Below are positions 39,601-54,600 of a DNA stretch of 64,000 nucleotides, one piece after another. A program made the translations under genes and the position numbers. Source of the stretch: Puffinus mauretanicus (Eukaryota; Chordata; Aves; Procellariiformes; Procellariidae); contig JAJKFH010001226.1 in NCBI GenBank assembly GCA_023333565.1, positions 372,001 through 436,000 of the forward strand, written 5' to 3'. The notes beneath the pieces were generated by a model. The model did not search any database and was not told where the DNA came from. It saw nothing but the letters and a program-made list of their open reading frames with translations. Every line of letters starts with the position of its first letter. The first letter of the stretch is position 1.

Positions 39601-42600
39601 TTCTTCAGGTCTTTTCCAGGGCTCATCTATATCGGTTCCAATAAAAGTACAATCTCCAGCTGCAAACTCTGTCTCTCCATCTGCAAACCCTATCAAGCCT
39701 GTTTCCTTACACTATCATACCTACAACATTAGAGTGACAAAATCAGGCAAAGGGTGACAGTAGCAGGGCTCCCCTGCACACCAACCTCAAGAGAGGCCCA
39801 AGGCAGCAGGCCCAGCGGAGCTCCCATTCCCAGTAAGAGGTGGCCCCACACCGCAGCTGGTGCATCTGTCCCTGCTCCGTGCTCGCCTTTCCCAACACTC
39901 CCTTTCCAGAGCTGAGCATTTTCCCCTGGCCCCGCTGAGAGACTGCAGCACTGCCCAAAGCGGGAACACAGCCGCTCTCCAGTCATCTGCCATGCTGCAT
40001 CTGAGGCCTCAGCGAGCTCACTAAGCTTGTAGCTCTGGCCAGCTCAGGGAAGCTGGTGCTTGAGGGAGGTGATCTGCAGCAATAGGAGAGACGGTCATTT
40101 GTCCCTGTCCTGGGGGGTTGCAAATTTGAGTTTTGCTGACATGGCTGACAAAACATAAGTGATTTCAATTCTGAGTCATCAGTAGTACTTGCCTTGTTCA
40201 CCATTTCAGCAGACCAGAACATCATGCCTAAGCATATTCATTAAATACATATTAATCACAAAACTAAATCTGTGAAAGAACCATCACTTTTCTGCCTCCT
40301 ATTTCTTAAGGTCCTCTCAGTTCTGGAAGTAACTTGCCTCTCCCACTGTATTCTTCAGCAGTGTAGCTCCAGCAACAACAGTGTAGAGAGTTTCAAAGAA
40401 CAGTACTAGTAAGGTCAAGATCATCTGCTTTCACTGGAAAGCCTGAAAAATGTCCTGCGAACAAGGGACTTTGTAAAGGAATGAATAAAAGCACAGAATG
40501 GAGATAATTGAAAACAAGCTCAAGACTTCTGAAGGGGAATATTAAGAGAAAAATCTTGCAACACTGTTACGAGGGTTTTTGCACAGGCTGAGAATGCAAA
40601 GATCACTGAGGAGACTCCTTATTCGAATGAAAGGTAGCAAATCTGCAGAGGATTTATTATGAAAACCATGCTTGAGCTGCTGGGAACCTATTCAATGAAA
40701 TAATTTTATCTTTGCACGGTTAAAAATGTAGGAGGCAAATGATATGGCTATACACTTCTTATGTTTATAGTACATATTGTCAAATGAAAGAGATCCTGAG
40801 TGCAGCTTGACAGCAAGGTGGCACGAATGGACTGCGCAGTTCTTTCCCTCCAAATTAAGTTAAGAACTGTGAGCATTTTTTGAGCTGAAGGTCTTATCCT
40901 GTACCTTCCTAACACCTTCTCAGCTTGTCAGCTCCAGTCTAGTCTCAGCATGATGGAAAAACAGAATGGGAAAAACGAAAAGCAGCTGGAAACGCCAGAG
41001 AAACACAACCTGGAAGGAGTTCTTTGCTGCACCTCCCTGGCACGCTGCAGCTACAGGGCTGACAGGAGAGTCGCAGACCCAGGCTTTCAAATGGGAGGAG
41101 GGAAAAGGGTAGCAAAAAGCCCATGACATTTCTATGATATGCAACAGAGAGTTCACTTCTTCGCTGGGAATTAATTTTGCTAGTGTAGTTACCATCCTCT
41201 CGCCTCAATGACTGCCTGGTGGCTGCATTTTATTTAGGCCAGCAGTCACGATAAGACACTCCAAATAACACTCAAATAACACGAACTCTAAAGGAAATCT
41301 GAAGTTCACCTTCTACAGAACGGACCTTGAAAGCGATGCCGCTGTTTTTTTGGCCACATTACTCATTAAAATCAACAGGAGGTTTTCTGCTAAAGCTCTG
41401 TGGTGGTGTTGGAAAATGGATCAGCTAATACCAACGGTGTACCTGCTCCGCCTGCTCTATCTGCAAAGAGGGAGGGCACAGACCTGCTGTGAACCACTTT
41501 TTGTACAGACAAGCTGAGATAACATTTGAGTTGTCATGCCTATGATTATTTTCTGGGTGACTTGACATTTTACTCATCTTTCAGGTTCTAAAAACAAAAT
41601 GTTAAAACTCATGAAAAATATATAGTAGCAGATGGCAGGGCCTATTACTGTGAGTTTCTATCAGAAAGACAGAAAGAGAGAAAAGTAGGGGGACGAAAAG
41701 TCTGAAATTTCATTTCTAAATGCTGTTTTATATGCTGAAGGTAAGCTAGTGATATTTTCTGTATATTTTATGATTATGATTCATATGATTATGAACAGCC
41801 CCTCTGGGTATCGGTATGAGATGTTATATAAATACACTAGTACTGAAGATTATATTTTAAAAACTGTTTAGTAAAGCCTTCATGTGTTTATAAATAATTA
41901 TTTGCTACATGTGTTATACTTCCACTGGTACTATAAGGAAAATAAATTGCTGGCTGCATAATCACTTTCATGTACATAGCTACAATGGAGTACTTTCTTT
42001 TCAACTTTTCCTAAGCTCACATACTAGGTTTAGGAAATTCCTTGTGCCAGAAATCAAATGTGAAGATTCAATATATGATGAAAGATCTCCTTCTTCACCA
42101 GCAGTCCAAAATAATTTCAGAAAAAGGCCCTGTTACAATCCAAGGAGTAGACAAAAGTTATCCCGACAGCAAAACAACAGAGTTCTTTCAATCCTTGCAT
42201 CTGACAAGTTTATAGTATAATGAAAGGAATATAAGAAATCATGTATGTTGTAAATAAAGCCAGATTCTCAGATGATTAATCAGCATCATCCCATTTAATT
42301 TATTTCCATTTCATTTCTGATGAAATATCTCAGCAAATGTAAGCTGCTGTAATTGCCAAAAGGATCTCAACTGACTGTGAATTTAGGAGAAAATGGACTC
42401 CAAGATCACAAATGGAACAGAAGGAACCGCGGTAATTCTTCTTTAATTGAAATATTCACGCAATGGAAATGTATGAAAATTCCTGTCTTTGTATAGATGG
42501 CCTCTTTCTTTCTTGACAACCATAACGTTTAGCTTTTTTTATCACTTTTCATTCAGAAATATCAACTTTGTTTACAAAGGAAACAGCTTTATTTGATTTT

Positions 42601-45600
42601 TCTCATCTTACAGACAGGACAAACAGAGGCACAGACAGATGACATGGGCTGTCAAAAGCTTTTGCTCAAGTAAATCAGCAGTAAAGCCAAGGATAAAACT
42701 CTCATCGCCAGACTTGCCTCCCATTTCCATAGCCAGGAAACCATCCTGCCTCCTGTCCTCAAATATCTTTTTACATTATTTCACTTTATAGTCTGTCACA
42801 GAGAAGTCAAAAGTGTCAACTTGTCATCGGTAAACAGACAGTAGTAATTTCTTCAGCATGAACAAAAATATTCAGAGCCAAACATCTTGGCTGATCAAAC
42901 AAATAAATCAAGAACGCTTTGTTGAACTCTGCTTCACCAAAAAGGAACTACGAATTGTTTCTGTAGTCATACCAACATATTTACAACTATTTTCCTACTC
43001 AAAAGCTGCTAAAGAACTTAGCCACTTGAAAAGCGAAATAGTTCAAAACACTGTTAATTTTACTTGTAATCACATGGATTTTAACTAAATTGGCAAGCAG
43101 ATAGACATAGCCTTACAATCCTAGAGCGTTAATATCTTAAACTTCAAATCAGTACTTGCTTTCATGTCAGTAACAAAAGCAAGAAAGGTTAGCTTCATAA
43201 TTTTCCAAAAAGCCTATCTCCTCCCCCTTTTTTCAGGAAGCAGATCTCATCTCTCAACGCTTACTTTACTATTTCGTGTCTAAAAATACTATCAAAGGAG
43301 CCATTAAATTAGGAATTACTTTGCTTTTGAGGAAAACTTCTAATGCCATACTGGCTCTTTAATAAAGGCAAGGACCTTCTGAAAAGGTAAAACAAATTAA
43401 TAGAAAATGTCATGTGAAAGCACACGAGTTAAGCACACGAAGCCCCTTTATGGGAGCTCTTATGCAGAAGTAGCTTTAATTTTCTGTACCATATTTCCAT
43501 TTTAGTTTAATCGCTGCAAGAGAGGGAAGAAAAAGAACTAAAGCCATTTTAACTTCTGCGTGGAGTTCTTAATATAGGGACTTAATGAGCTGTAACTGAT
43601 GTGATGTCCTTTTACTTTGCGCTTTTTGTGACATCATTTTACCTTTCTTGAGCACGTCCATGCTCTGAGAAAAGAGTCCTGCAACTGAAGCTGCCTGCAC
43701 AGGTATACGCACACCACCTGCCTCCCTCAAACTTTCCCTTCTGCAGAACCCGGCCTTTTCTAACGTTTCTATCCACATCGCGAATTCACTTGCTTATAAG
43801 TTTAAAAAAAAAAAAAAAAAAAAAAAAGAGGGTTGGGGAGGAAATGGAAGAGAGAATTGAGGAACGTAACATATTCGTGACTGAAGTTTGCATTTATGAT
43901 GCATACAAAAATAATGATTTGTAGAGCATTGCGCTTCTCTTCAGAGTTCAACAATCAGTATTTGAAATTTCCCAGATATATTTTGAAATTTGCTTTATCA
44001 TGTTTTATATAGCAGACCCTAAGCATTGAAGAAGCTGTGGCAGCAGCCAGGGATGGAAAGGCAGTGGGCAAGAACTTGGGATGTTTGGAGGCAGCATGGC
44101 AAGAAGAAACAGAAGACAGCCTCAATGAAGGTCTGTCCCAAATGGCTGGGAATCATTATTTTATTAGACAGACTATTTTGCTTCTGAGGAAAAATGTTTC
44201 CCTCATGATAAATTATGTATTTTGGAACATCATTAAAATTCAATGTCTATTCTTTCTGGATTTCCAAGATTAGCATTTTGACACCCATTACCATAAACAT
44301 TTAATCTATGCAGGAGAAAGAATAATTGCTTTGGGTATACTGGGTGTATCTGAAAAAATATTTTGAATAACCTTCAGACACAAGGAGAAGAATGCTTAAA
44401 TTTTCTTTGACTGTGCACTCTCATAACAAAGCTGACACTACAGAGAGGGCAAAAGAAGAAAACAAAGAAAATCTTCAGCTTTTTCTGCAAAGTGTTTAGC
44501 TGGCAGCAACCATAAACTATAAATAGACCCTAAATTGTGTAAGTAGGGAAAGGACACTGCTCTACAGTTTTGGTGGAAGCAAGGTATCCAAGAGGTCACA
44601 GTCCGGCAAAAATAGAACGACTGATGAAACAGGGGTGGAAAAGCTAAACTGCTGACAATATATCTGTTCAAGTTTACAAAGTATCAGATTCCATGTGAGC
44701 TGAAGACTTTTCCTGCTACTTTGTACAACAAAATTAAAATGGGGGGCGGGGGGGGGGGAACCTGTTTATTAAGATACAGTAGCTTCAAGAAACAAATTCT
44801 TCTTTCAATTAAAAACATGGATTTTGATAAGTCTACCAAGTCCTTCAAAAGATGTAACAGTTCAAAAGCACCTTATGCCAGCAGGATACCTATTTACAAA
44901 GGGCCATGTAACATGGCAGAATTTAAAATAGAAAATGCGTGCAAAAATTCCTTGGAGACACAACAAAGTACCTGGTTTCAGTTACTTAAAAATTATTGTA
45001 GTTTACTGACAGCTAGATTCTACCTGCAGCAACTGTGTTTTTAAACTATCAAACAGGGATGGCCTTGGAGCCCGACTCTTTAATCTGCAGGACAGGCAAA
45101 GTTCCCATCGATTGCTTGGGTTAATTTGGACTGTTTGCCGGATCCACTCGCCTGAGTATCTTATCTGACTTCCTATAATATTAAGGCCCATACTCACCAG
45201 TTCAAGAAGTCAGTGTGAGTCTTTTCTATAAATTCAATAAGCACGATTAATTGGGTAACCCAGCTTCTCTTCAAAGTGTCAATAAGAAGAGATGTCAGGC
45301 TGGAGCCCAATTACGTGCATCTTAGTTTTTCAGTGTCCAATATAAGACACACTGGACCTGATTTTCAAAAAAATTCAGGAGCCACAACTTTATTTTATGT
45401 GCACAGATGCTGTAACTAGGTATCTGAATTTGAGGTCCACTAAAGGATACTAAAAATATAAGTAGCCACTTTGGAAAATCTCTCAAATGATTTTAATCAA
45501 AAGTTTTTTCATCAGAACACACTGTTTTAATGTTACTGGGTCTTCCTTTGGAGGTTTTTTTATATCACGTACAATAATGATCTTGATGATGGTCCAATTA

Positions 45601-48600
45601 CACATTTTCAAGTAATTAGGCTCTTTCATCTAGGTAAATCATTTGTACAACCAAGAGATTTAATAAATATTTCTAACTTCCTTCACCAGCTTCTCACTTC
45701 TTGGAGGTTGAGATAACGGCTAATGAAAATAAGCTAATTATGGCAAGGTAAGTTGAAGGTCTTAAATACTTGGTGCCAATACTATTTAATAAAGTAAAGT
45801 AATTAGCATGCTGTTTTCAGGATTCTATATGAAATTGTGCATTATTAGCAGAATTAAACTGTACTTTGATGATATAGGTTACTATTACCAAACAGCTAAA
45901 TGATCTCGTTATTCTGCAGTTAACAGAAATAAAATCCTGCGTTTCTTTTAATTAAAGGTAAAAAAAAAAAAAAACAGGCCAACTGAAAGAGAACTAATAA
46001 ACACCCTACTGCTGCATATGATATTTTTCCCTGGATTTTGGTCAGACAGGAATCAACAGAAAATGTGTTGGTTCTTGCATTTTTGCCTAACACTTTATCT
46101 GCTTATGAAACACCAAGTATGAAGAGATCAGTTATCAGAGTATAACAGAACTCAAAGTAAAAACAAAGTGACTCTAAAATGCATTTAAAATCTCTTCATA
46201 TTTAACCAGCTAAGTTCTTGTGATCTGGTGATCGTTGATGAGCCAGTACAGTGGGAAACTGGGGTTTGTTAGCCACAACGCAAGCGTTCAAGCAGCTGTA
46301 TTGCAAAGTCACACAGCCCCCCCACAGCTGCCTTAGCTCCGAGCACGACAGGCCATCTCTCAGGGTGACAGAGTAGTTCAGGTCCTGTTCCAGTTTACTT
46401 CTGGGCCACTTTGCTGTGCCTGCGTAGTCTGGTTTGTCTCCATTGCATCCCTTCAGCAGTAGATAAATTGTAAGAGCTGTTCACTGATTCATGTAGACAC
46501 TAGTCTAGCTACCAGTAAATCTTAGGCCTCAAAAACTCAGGTTCAAACAATAGCCTCAGATGCAAAGCATTTATACCTCTGCACCCCCTCATTAGACAAC
46601 CCATACTTTTACAGCTTCAGATCCTGTTTGGTAGGAGGCACAATATTTTGTCATAGAAGTTAAAACAATGGCATGGCTATTCAGTCTAACAGTGCATGTA
46701 TTTTATAGTCATCCACCTCAGAAAGAACAGAGGTTATTATCCAAGCTCCACATTCATTATCAACAGCACCTTTGCTGCTTCTTTAATGCTTCCTCACACG
46801 CCAGCTCCAGCTTCAGCTTTCACTGCAGCCAACATGCACAGCAAGCAGAGTTTGGCTGGAGGACGAGGGCTACTCTCCAAACAAGACAGTCCTCCGCTGC
46901 ACGGGCTGGCCACGAGCTTTTGCTGCAGCAAGGCCTGTGCTCTCTCATCAACCACACACTGCCTGGCTCTGCTCCTTGGGGCCCTTTTACCCCGCTGTTG
47001 GCAACATGGGGCTTTGTACAGCCACTGAATGCAGAAAATATCTAGAAGGTTCAACACTGGAAGAATTTCTAGGCCTAATCTCTCAGCAGCAGAGATCACG
47101 GTGGCCTCTCCTGAATGCATGCGAAGCTGCAGCTGGGTCACTACATCGGCTCCACTCTGATGAGTTTGTCAGTGGCTACATTATTCTGCCCAAAATGTCA
47201 ACATTTTTAGACATGCAATTTAGATTTCAGGTCTACCTTTACACCCCTGGCTTGCATACAAAACAAGAAATTTGTTCCATAAAATCTAGTTTCCTATAGA
47301 TTTGTTTCCCAAATTGCTATTCCCACAGTGCAGTAGCCTGCACTCCCTTTCACACTGCTGCCTAGGACCTACCCTCCCCATTAGGTCTCCAAAGCACCTC
47401 CTTCCCTTCCCGCTCTGCCCCACACACCCTGTCTAGATGAAAAAGGCACAGTACGTGCTATCGCTAGCTCCAAGACACAGCACATGGATTAGCCAGGGGC
47501 AGGTCAAAGTGAAGGATAAATGCAGAGCTAGCTCTGAAACCTCTGCTTCAGCGCAGGCACTGCTTTGCGTACGTGCCTTACCCCACGCTGGATTCCAGTT
47601 TGCCAGCAGGAATTAACTGTCTTTGAAAACTGCCCGTATCTGTCACATTGGACCGAAACTGGCCAGCAGGTTCAAACGTCATTAGATTGATCATAGAATC
47701 ATGGAACAGTTTGGGTTGGAAGGGACCTTCAAAGATCATCTACTCCAAACCCTGGTCATGGGCAGGAACATCTTTCACTAGACCAGGTTGCTCAAAGACC
47801 CATCCAACCTGACCTTGAACTCTTCCAATGACAGGGCATCCACAACTTCTCTGGGCAATCTGTTCCAGGTGGTGTCTCACCACCCTCATCCTAAAAAATT
47901 CCTTCCTTATGTCCAATCTAAATCTATCCTCTTCCAGTTTAATTGCTGGACTGACAAAGGCAAACAGGGCCATTACAAATACCCGATTTCTTTAGGAAAT
48001 GAAAGTAAAAATAGGGTGTCGGTATTGTATACATCAAACTCCAACAGTCTGTGAATATGGCCTTCCGAAAAAACTTCAGTCTTTTTTTATTTCTTTAATG
48101 TCAGTATTCTCTGGACCTCAATGCCCAAGCCTGGGTAAACTAAGACTCATGACTCACCTGTCCCCATAAGCTCTGAAGCCTGCGCTTCCTGCTCGGCAGA
48201 ACTTTAAATAAACAAGACTTCAAAGTTTTGTCTACATCATTATATAGATGATCACAGCTCAACAATGGGTGGTATTTATCTATTTTTCCAGAGCACACAA
48301 AATTCAAAGCATGTACATTTTTCCAGCATTTAGAAAGCAATCACTGAGTAACAGTGGCTATAATTACAATTTAAATCTGTTATATGATCACAGGAAAACT
48401 CAAGTCTACAGACCAAGGTATAACAAGCTGCTATTTAGGTAGCTTGAAAGAAATACTGGACACTACAAGCTATGTCTAAAATGTTGGTACCAATCAAAGA
48501 GAAATACTTTGGGGGTTGTTCGCTTCTTTCCACCCCCTGGTAAGACTAAAGCTTCTAGACAAGCACAATATTTGTGTTAATGCTTAGTTTTACATACTAG

Positions 48601-51600
48601 AGAACAAATGAAGTGCAAATAAATGAAGACTGAAACCCTCTAATTTATATAAAGACCACAATAGAGCCGGTTGCTCTCCCTGTTTAAAGCACAACACAGT
48701 TACCACATCACTGGCATGTTAAATAAACGGACTACTCCGCAGGCTGGGCAACACACTGATGACACTCCATTCACAAATGTTTCTTAGTTCCCCCCCCCCA
48801 ACAGAGCCAGAAAGATTCCTGTGTTTCTCTTAATACTGTATCTGATTAAAAATATCAATCTACCTCGGTCCCTATGTTTGGGGTGAGCTGAGGCATACCA
48901 AAAGCTCTTTTTATCTCTATGCTCCACATTTATTGACAGAAAAAAAATCTTTGACCAAAAAGATTTTCATTTTCTCTTTCTGCCCGAAAGCTCCATGTCA
49001 GAAACAGCTGGGAATTCAGTCTTCAGCTTGCTCACCAGCGAAGGGTCACAAATATTTATTTTTTTCCTTCTCTTTGTGAGTAGTTCTAAAGTTGCTGAAT
49101 GAAATTCCCCTGCTACATCAGCATCGGTATCAAAGAAATGACAGAAAAAGAGAAAGCAAGCAAGACAAGCTTGCATAAAATAACAGATATAACTCTTTTC
49201 TCAAGCCATATTTTTATGATTATATGTAGTCAACACATAGGAGACATGATAAGAACTTACTTCAAGTTAATAAAAATTTGGACAGTTTCATTGACTCCTA
49301 CATAGTACCTGGTCTAAGGGATATAATTCAGCAGAAAAAAACCCAAGACTTTAGTGAAACACGGGACATTAATAAGAGAAACACGGGGGGGCTGATTTTG
49401 TTAGAAGTGTTAATACACACCCTTCCTGGTTTTACACAAGTGTTTGCATTTCTAAAAGACAAGATTACAGAAACTAGATCTAGGTAGATAAATATCCCCG
49501 CTGGCCAAATTGTACACTTGCAGACTCAAACCAACACACATGAATCCAAACTGAGCTCTGCATTTGATTATACTGTAAGAGATTGAGAATACATCTTAGT
49601 ACAAATTCCTTGCCAATATTATATTCCTTCCAACAGCATATTTCATACCCTTTTGCCAAATCTAATTTTTAAAGACTTACATAATCCTTTTACTTCCTTT
49701 TAGATATTAGCCTCTATTCTGCCACTTTTATTGGCTATTCAGCCTACACTTAAATATCTCTGTGCCTTACATCAAATATTTTTAATCATCCTCACTGTTT
49801 ATACCCTGCAGACATCTGCAGCCTATTGCTTTCTGCTTTGGTCGTCATTACTTACCGAATTCTTTAGCCTTTATTTTTTCATTTTTTTGCTCAGACATTT
49901 CCTGGCTATTCTGGTGTCTCTAAGCACTCTCTAAATATTTCTGATTCAGTGGTGCAGAACTGAGCCCAATCTTCTAGAAACCTCCTCAGTCAGTAAGATG
50001 AAGTACTTTCCTGATGTAAAATGATATTTTTCATAGTCAGCTTAAATTTCAAACCAGCTTACGTTACAAACTCAGGTATATTTTAGTATTCATCTTGTTT
50101 TTAGGATATTTTCAGGATTACCATTTTCAACATTTCTATTACCTTTAACAAAGGCAGTGAGAAAGGACAAGGGATACGAGAAATATTTTGCACCATAAAC
50201 CCCCCACTTTTTATATAAATGCAAAATTATTTTTCAGCCTCCTTTCCAGTTCCACTAGAGTTCTATCAAAGGCAACTCTGAGTTATCTTTAGTCCAAGTT
50301 CGCTTTAAAATGGAAGCAGAGGCACCTGGCTTATTCCCAGGAGTGCTAACACGGAAAGGGCAAGTCAGCGGGAGCTTGACACAGAGTTGCGTGGCTTATT
50401 AGCGCCACAAAAATGCAACCGGTGTTCCCAGCCCTAACCCGTTACCTCTGCACAGCATGGCAGGGCCCTTGTCACAGGAATTTACTGACTTGGGTAAGAA
50501 TGAATCCGTGGAGCCTTACTCTGCACAGTCACCGACTTTTTATTTGCCCTCTCTACTATTTGTATTTTCAAATGTATTACAGTATAGTTTTTGCAACACA
50601 AAATGGTATTTAATTTATGATTTATTCCAGATTTGAAACTACATTTTAAGGAGCAATACTAACTCATCTCCAGGACTGTAAAGTATCAGAAGGAATTTCC
50701 TGAAGAGTAAATATTTTTAAAAATCGGTCATAAGGTTTTTATGGTCTGTCAAACATAATTTTTAAATAGCAAGTAACACTTCTACATTGTAGAAGTGTTG
50801 AAGTTTGCACAGAAAACGAAACTGGAATTGGAAATACATAGGGCATTGTTATTCCATGAGGGATTAGATATACCCCGGCAACCAATTGCTTTTCTTTTAC
50901 TTTGTTTTGTAAGCATAATCACCAAGAATCAGTCATGTAGTTGCATTGACTTCTTCCAGATTGAACAGGTCAGAAGAAAAGACACTTTCCATGCAATTGT
51001 GTTGTAAAAGAAACTAATGAACTAGAGTCCCATTTCTACTCTCATTTTTCTCTTTTTGACAGACTGGGCCTTCTTGATGTGACTGAGGATCGGGAGGGAG
51101 GTAGGCCCAATTTTGGTATCATGTTTTACAGTTAATTGCTTTGATTTCTAGATCTGTCCGCAGTGTGGTTTTGTTTGTTGGTTGTGAAAATTTTATTCAA
51201 TTCTATTAGCAGTGGGAATTGGATGGCTAACTTGTCATCTGAAAAAGCCTAGAATAAATCTTGCAGCAGCCACTAGTACGGTGATGAATCTGTACAGCTC
51301 TGTGGTAAGCTGTAGTTGCATTATTATTATTCATATTATCAAAGTGCTTTTTGAACAAAAAGCACAGAACAAAAAGACCCTCTGACCAAGAGACCTTGCA
51401 ATCTAAGGAAAGAGAGGAACTGGCAGGATAGCTGAGGAATACACTGCCAGGAGGCTGGAAAGCAGTTTCAGCACATAACTGTTCTTAATTACGCCTCCAA
51501 GTGTGCCGCAGACAGAGCTAAACCCTGCCCCAGGTCTGGTGCATTAACTTTGTAACATCTACACCCAGCAAGTGCCTTCTCTCAACTTCCTTCTTTCTTT

Positions 51601-54600
51601 TGCTCTCTGAACATTGTTACTCAGTGAACAACAACGGACAGCTTTTAAAATACTCATCTTGAAACTTTGAAAAAGCTTTTTCAGTGGAGACAAATTATCC
51701 AGGAGATTTGAACATCTTACAGTGCACACTAAGGTTTCAGCAAGTCTTGACACACATTTCACTTCATAAATTTTAGAATGGCAGGTTTTGCTTTCATGGC
51801 CAGATGGATCAACCCAAATAGAGCTGAGCTTAGGTTATGTAGACAACACTCAAAGTGTGCAGAATCACATGCATTTTCATCTCATCCATGAGAATACTCA
51901 TGTCCATTCTTAATGTATAAGTTTCTGAGAAGAGAAAGGAAGACAGAACTTACTAACTACATGGCTGTGAACCAAAAATGATCGCTGAAGGCTGGCACAC
52001 TGGGTGGACATAAGCATTTGCGTGGATTTCTCTGGAAGGGAAGCCTCATGCTCAAGTGTAAAGGTATCTCTGCATAATAAAGTAAGTCAAGGGAAAAAGC
52101 AGAAACAGTGTTACAAAGTATTCAGTTAGCGCCCTTGATCTCCGATGTGTGTAATTGCTTAAGCTTGAAATAAAATAGCTCTTAAATCACACAACTCCAT
52201 TGCGAACAGGAATCAGAATACAAAAGGCAGACATTGTTGGTAAGAGTATTCTTTCAGCCTAAGGATAGCAAAGTATTCACCACTACAGAGGAATATGGGG
52301 AATTAAAAAATGAAAAAAAAAAAAAAAAACCAACCAAAAAACCCTGTAATTTTCTGGAAAGATGTAGATGACTGCATCCATAGTGCACATCTACTTATTT
52401 GGGAACTCAACAGTGGATTCATAGAACCAAAGAAGGAAATTATGGCTTCTATCATGAAAACAGACCAAGGACCAGGGAGCGTATAACCAATAGTCAAATC
52501 TGGTGCTGGGGTAGAAGAGCTTGAAGCAAATCATTCTCATCGCCCTCGAAGATCTCATGGGATTCACCATGCCGAGAAGCAGTTTCTGCAGCCTCTTTGA
52601 CAATAAAAAAGCTGCAACTGAGATGGATTTCTCTTCTCTTAGTTCCCTGCCACTGAATTCATAACAGGAAGAGATGGCGCAATCCTTGAAAAATCACCGT
52701 TCCAAGATTTAGGTTTGCATGAAAGTGTATAGTGTCACACTTTTAAATTTAAAAAAAGAAAAAAAAAAAAAAAAGAGAGAGAGATTCAGTTGCTCTAGCA
52801 TTGCAAAACTAAGCAAAAAAAAAAAAAATTGCTATAAACAACTTTACGATTAGTGATCTGCCTTGTCCTTCTGAGATATCTTTTGTCTTAATGCTCCAGA
52901 GAACTGCACTCAGCAGTTAAGTTTCTCAGCAGTCGGTAAGTACAAATGAGGGAGCATGGGGCAGTACCGCTCTCCTGACCCAACCCTCCCATGCGAGACG
53001 TTTCTGAAGCGTGACTGTGCACACTTGTGAATGTGCAGAACTTCCACAGGATTCCTTTGGAATAGAAAATACTTGGCATCTTTTAGGCCCAAGTGCATAA
53101 ACAAGTAGGGAAATAGATGTATAGAATATTATTCTCCTTAAGAATGAAACTTAAACTGCTTTGCTACAGGCCTCAAAGACTGCAGCACATCAGTACTGAG
53201 TTATAAAACTCTATGTCTAGGACCTGATGACTCTCTTAGGTTCAATGGAGCTAAAGACTACCACATCCAACCGCTTTATTTTTCAAAAAATTGATTTTTC
53301 AGAAAAACAACAACTCCAACACACCACGGACAAACCAAACAAGACAAGCCATGAATTCCAGCAAATGCAGAACTAACAGGAATGAAGGCTGAAATCTGGT
53401 TTCCTCATAAGAGACACAGCACTGGCACTGTAAGGCTCCTCACACTTAAAGCTGCTAACAGGAGTCACCTCTGTGCTAGAAAGAACGGCCACTGGTCAAT
53501 CAGTGTTCACTTTCTTTCACATTTTCAGTGTAGAACAAGATGGCTTAGACACACAGAATCTTTCTACAGCTACCGTGCCTGAGAAGTATTGTATAGACGA
53601 ATGATGTGGATAGTTAAGCCAACTAGTAAGAATGGGTAAACATAGTTACCATTTTGGCACAAGTAGGCTTCTTGAGGGTGCCAGCGCTGCTATTTGACAT
53701 ACACACTCTCTTGACAGATTTCCTATGGAGGGCCATGCTCATCCCACAGCCCTAGGGAGGCAGGCAGTGTTGTGTGTGCAATCACTTCTGAACCTCAGTC
53801 CTTCCCACATATAATACCTATATGGGTATCAACATAAAGCACAGACCAGGGGCATTCGAACACACAAAAAAGGGAGCCTCCTCTCCCTTTGCCTGGCAGT
53901 CCACAGAGATACGATGTGGAACTTGGCTATTAGACACACAGTTACCATGCAAGGTTTTTGTCATCATCCACCATGGATAAGCTGTAAAATCAATCTTGGC
54001 ACCAAGCTTATTCCATGGGGTTTGGTTGTATCTAGCTCTATGCAGGTGCGGAACAGGAGGAGGAAGCACGCGTGGAACGCCCAGCATTGCCCTGGCAGTC
54101 CCAGAAGTGTCGTACCCGCGGCAGAGCCAACTCTCCTGCGTCCCCGTTACCCCTCCGCAGCCACCCTCCTCTGGTCGATGACTTTTATCCAGCTTTCTGT
54201 TTCAAATATCAGTACAGTCCTTTTAAGAACAAAAGCTGGGCCGTATTGAGCAGCAGTTGTATCAATCTTACTAGATTAAAATTCACAGAAGTTGCTACAT
54301 AAACCAAATTGCTTTTAGAAGTTAAGTGTTAAGATGACTGACTGGTAAAGCATTCTATATGCTGGTAGCAGCCCATAAAATATATAAAACCATTTTTATA
54401 ACTTGTTTTAAAGTTATATTTTAGTTCTGAGATCTAATTCTAATTTCTTCTGCCTCGCAGTGCATAATATTCCACACCACTGTATCAGAAGCAATTCGCT
54501 CAAGAAGTTAAATCAGTCTTCCTACAGCATCAGACAGCTACAGAAACACCACAGTTAATATTCTTTTTCTTTGCCTCTTTTTAAGACCAGAATGTACTTT

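Noticed and set aside
46668..47299. Cluster of overlapping 110-125 codon ORFs
   Set aside because: Four frames on both strands are open over the same bases. That reflects local base composition, not a gene.
52303..52603. An additional NDST3 exon in intron 2
   Set aside because: The translation does not resemble any NDST segment, and exon 2 joins exon 3 in phase without it.
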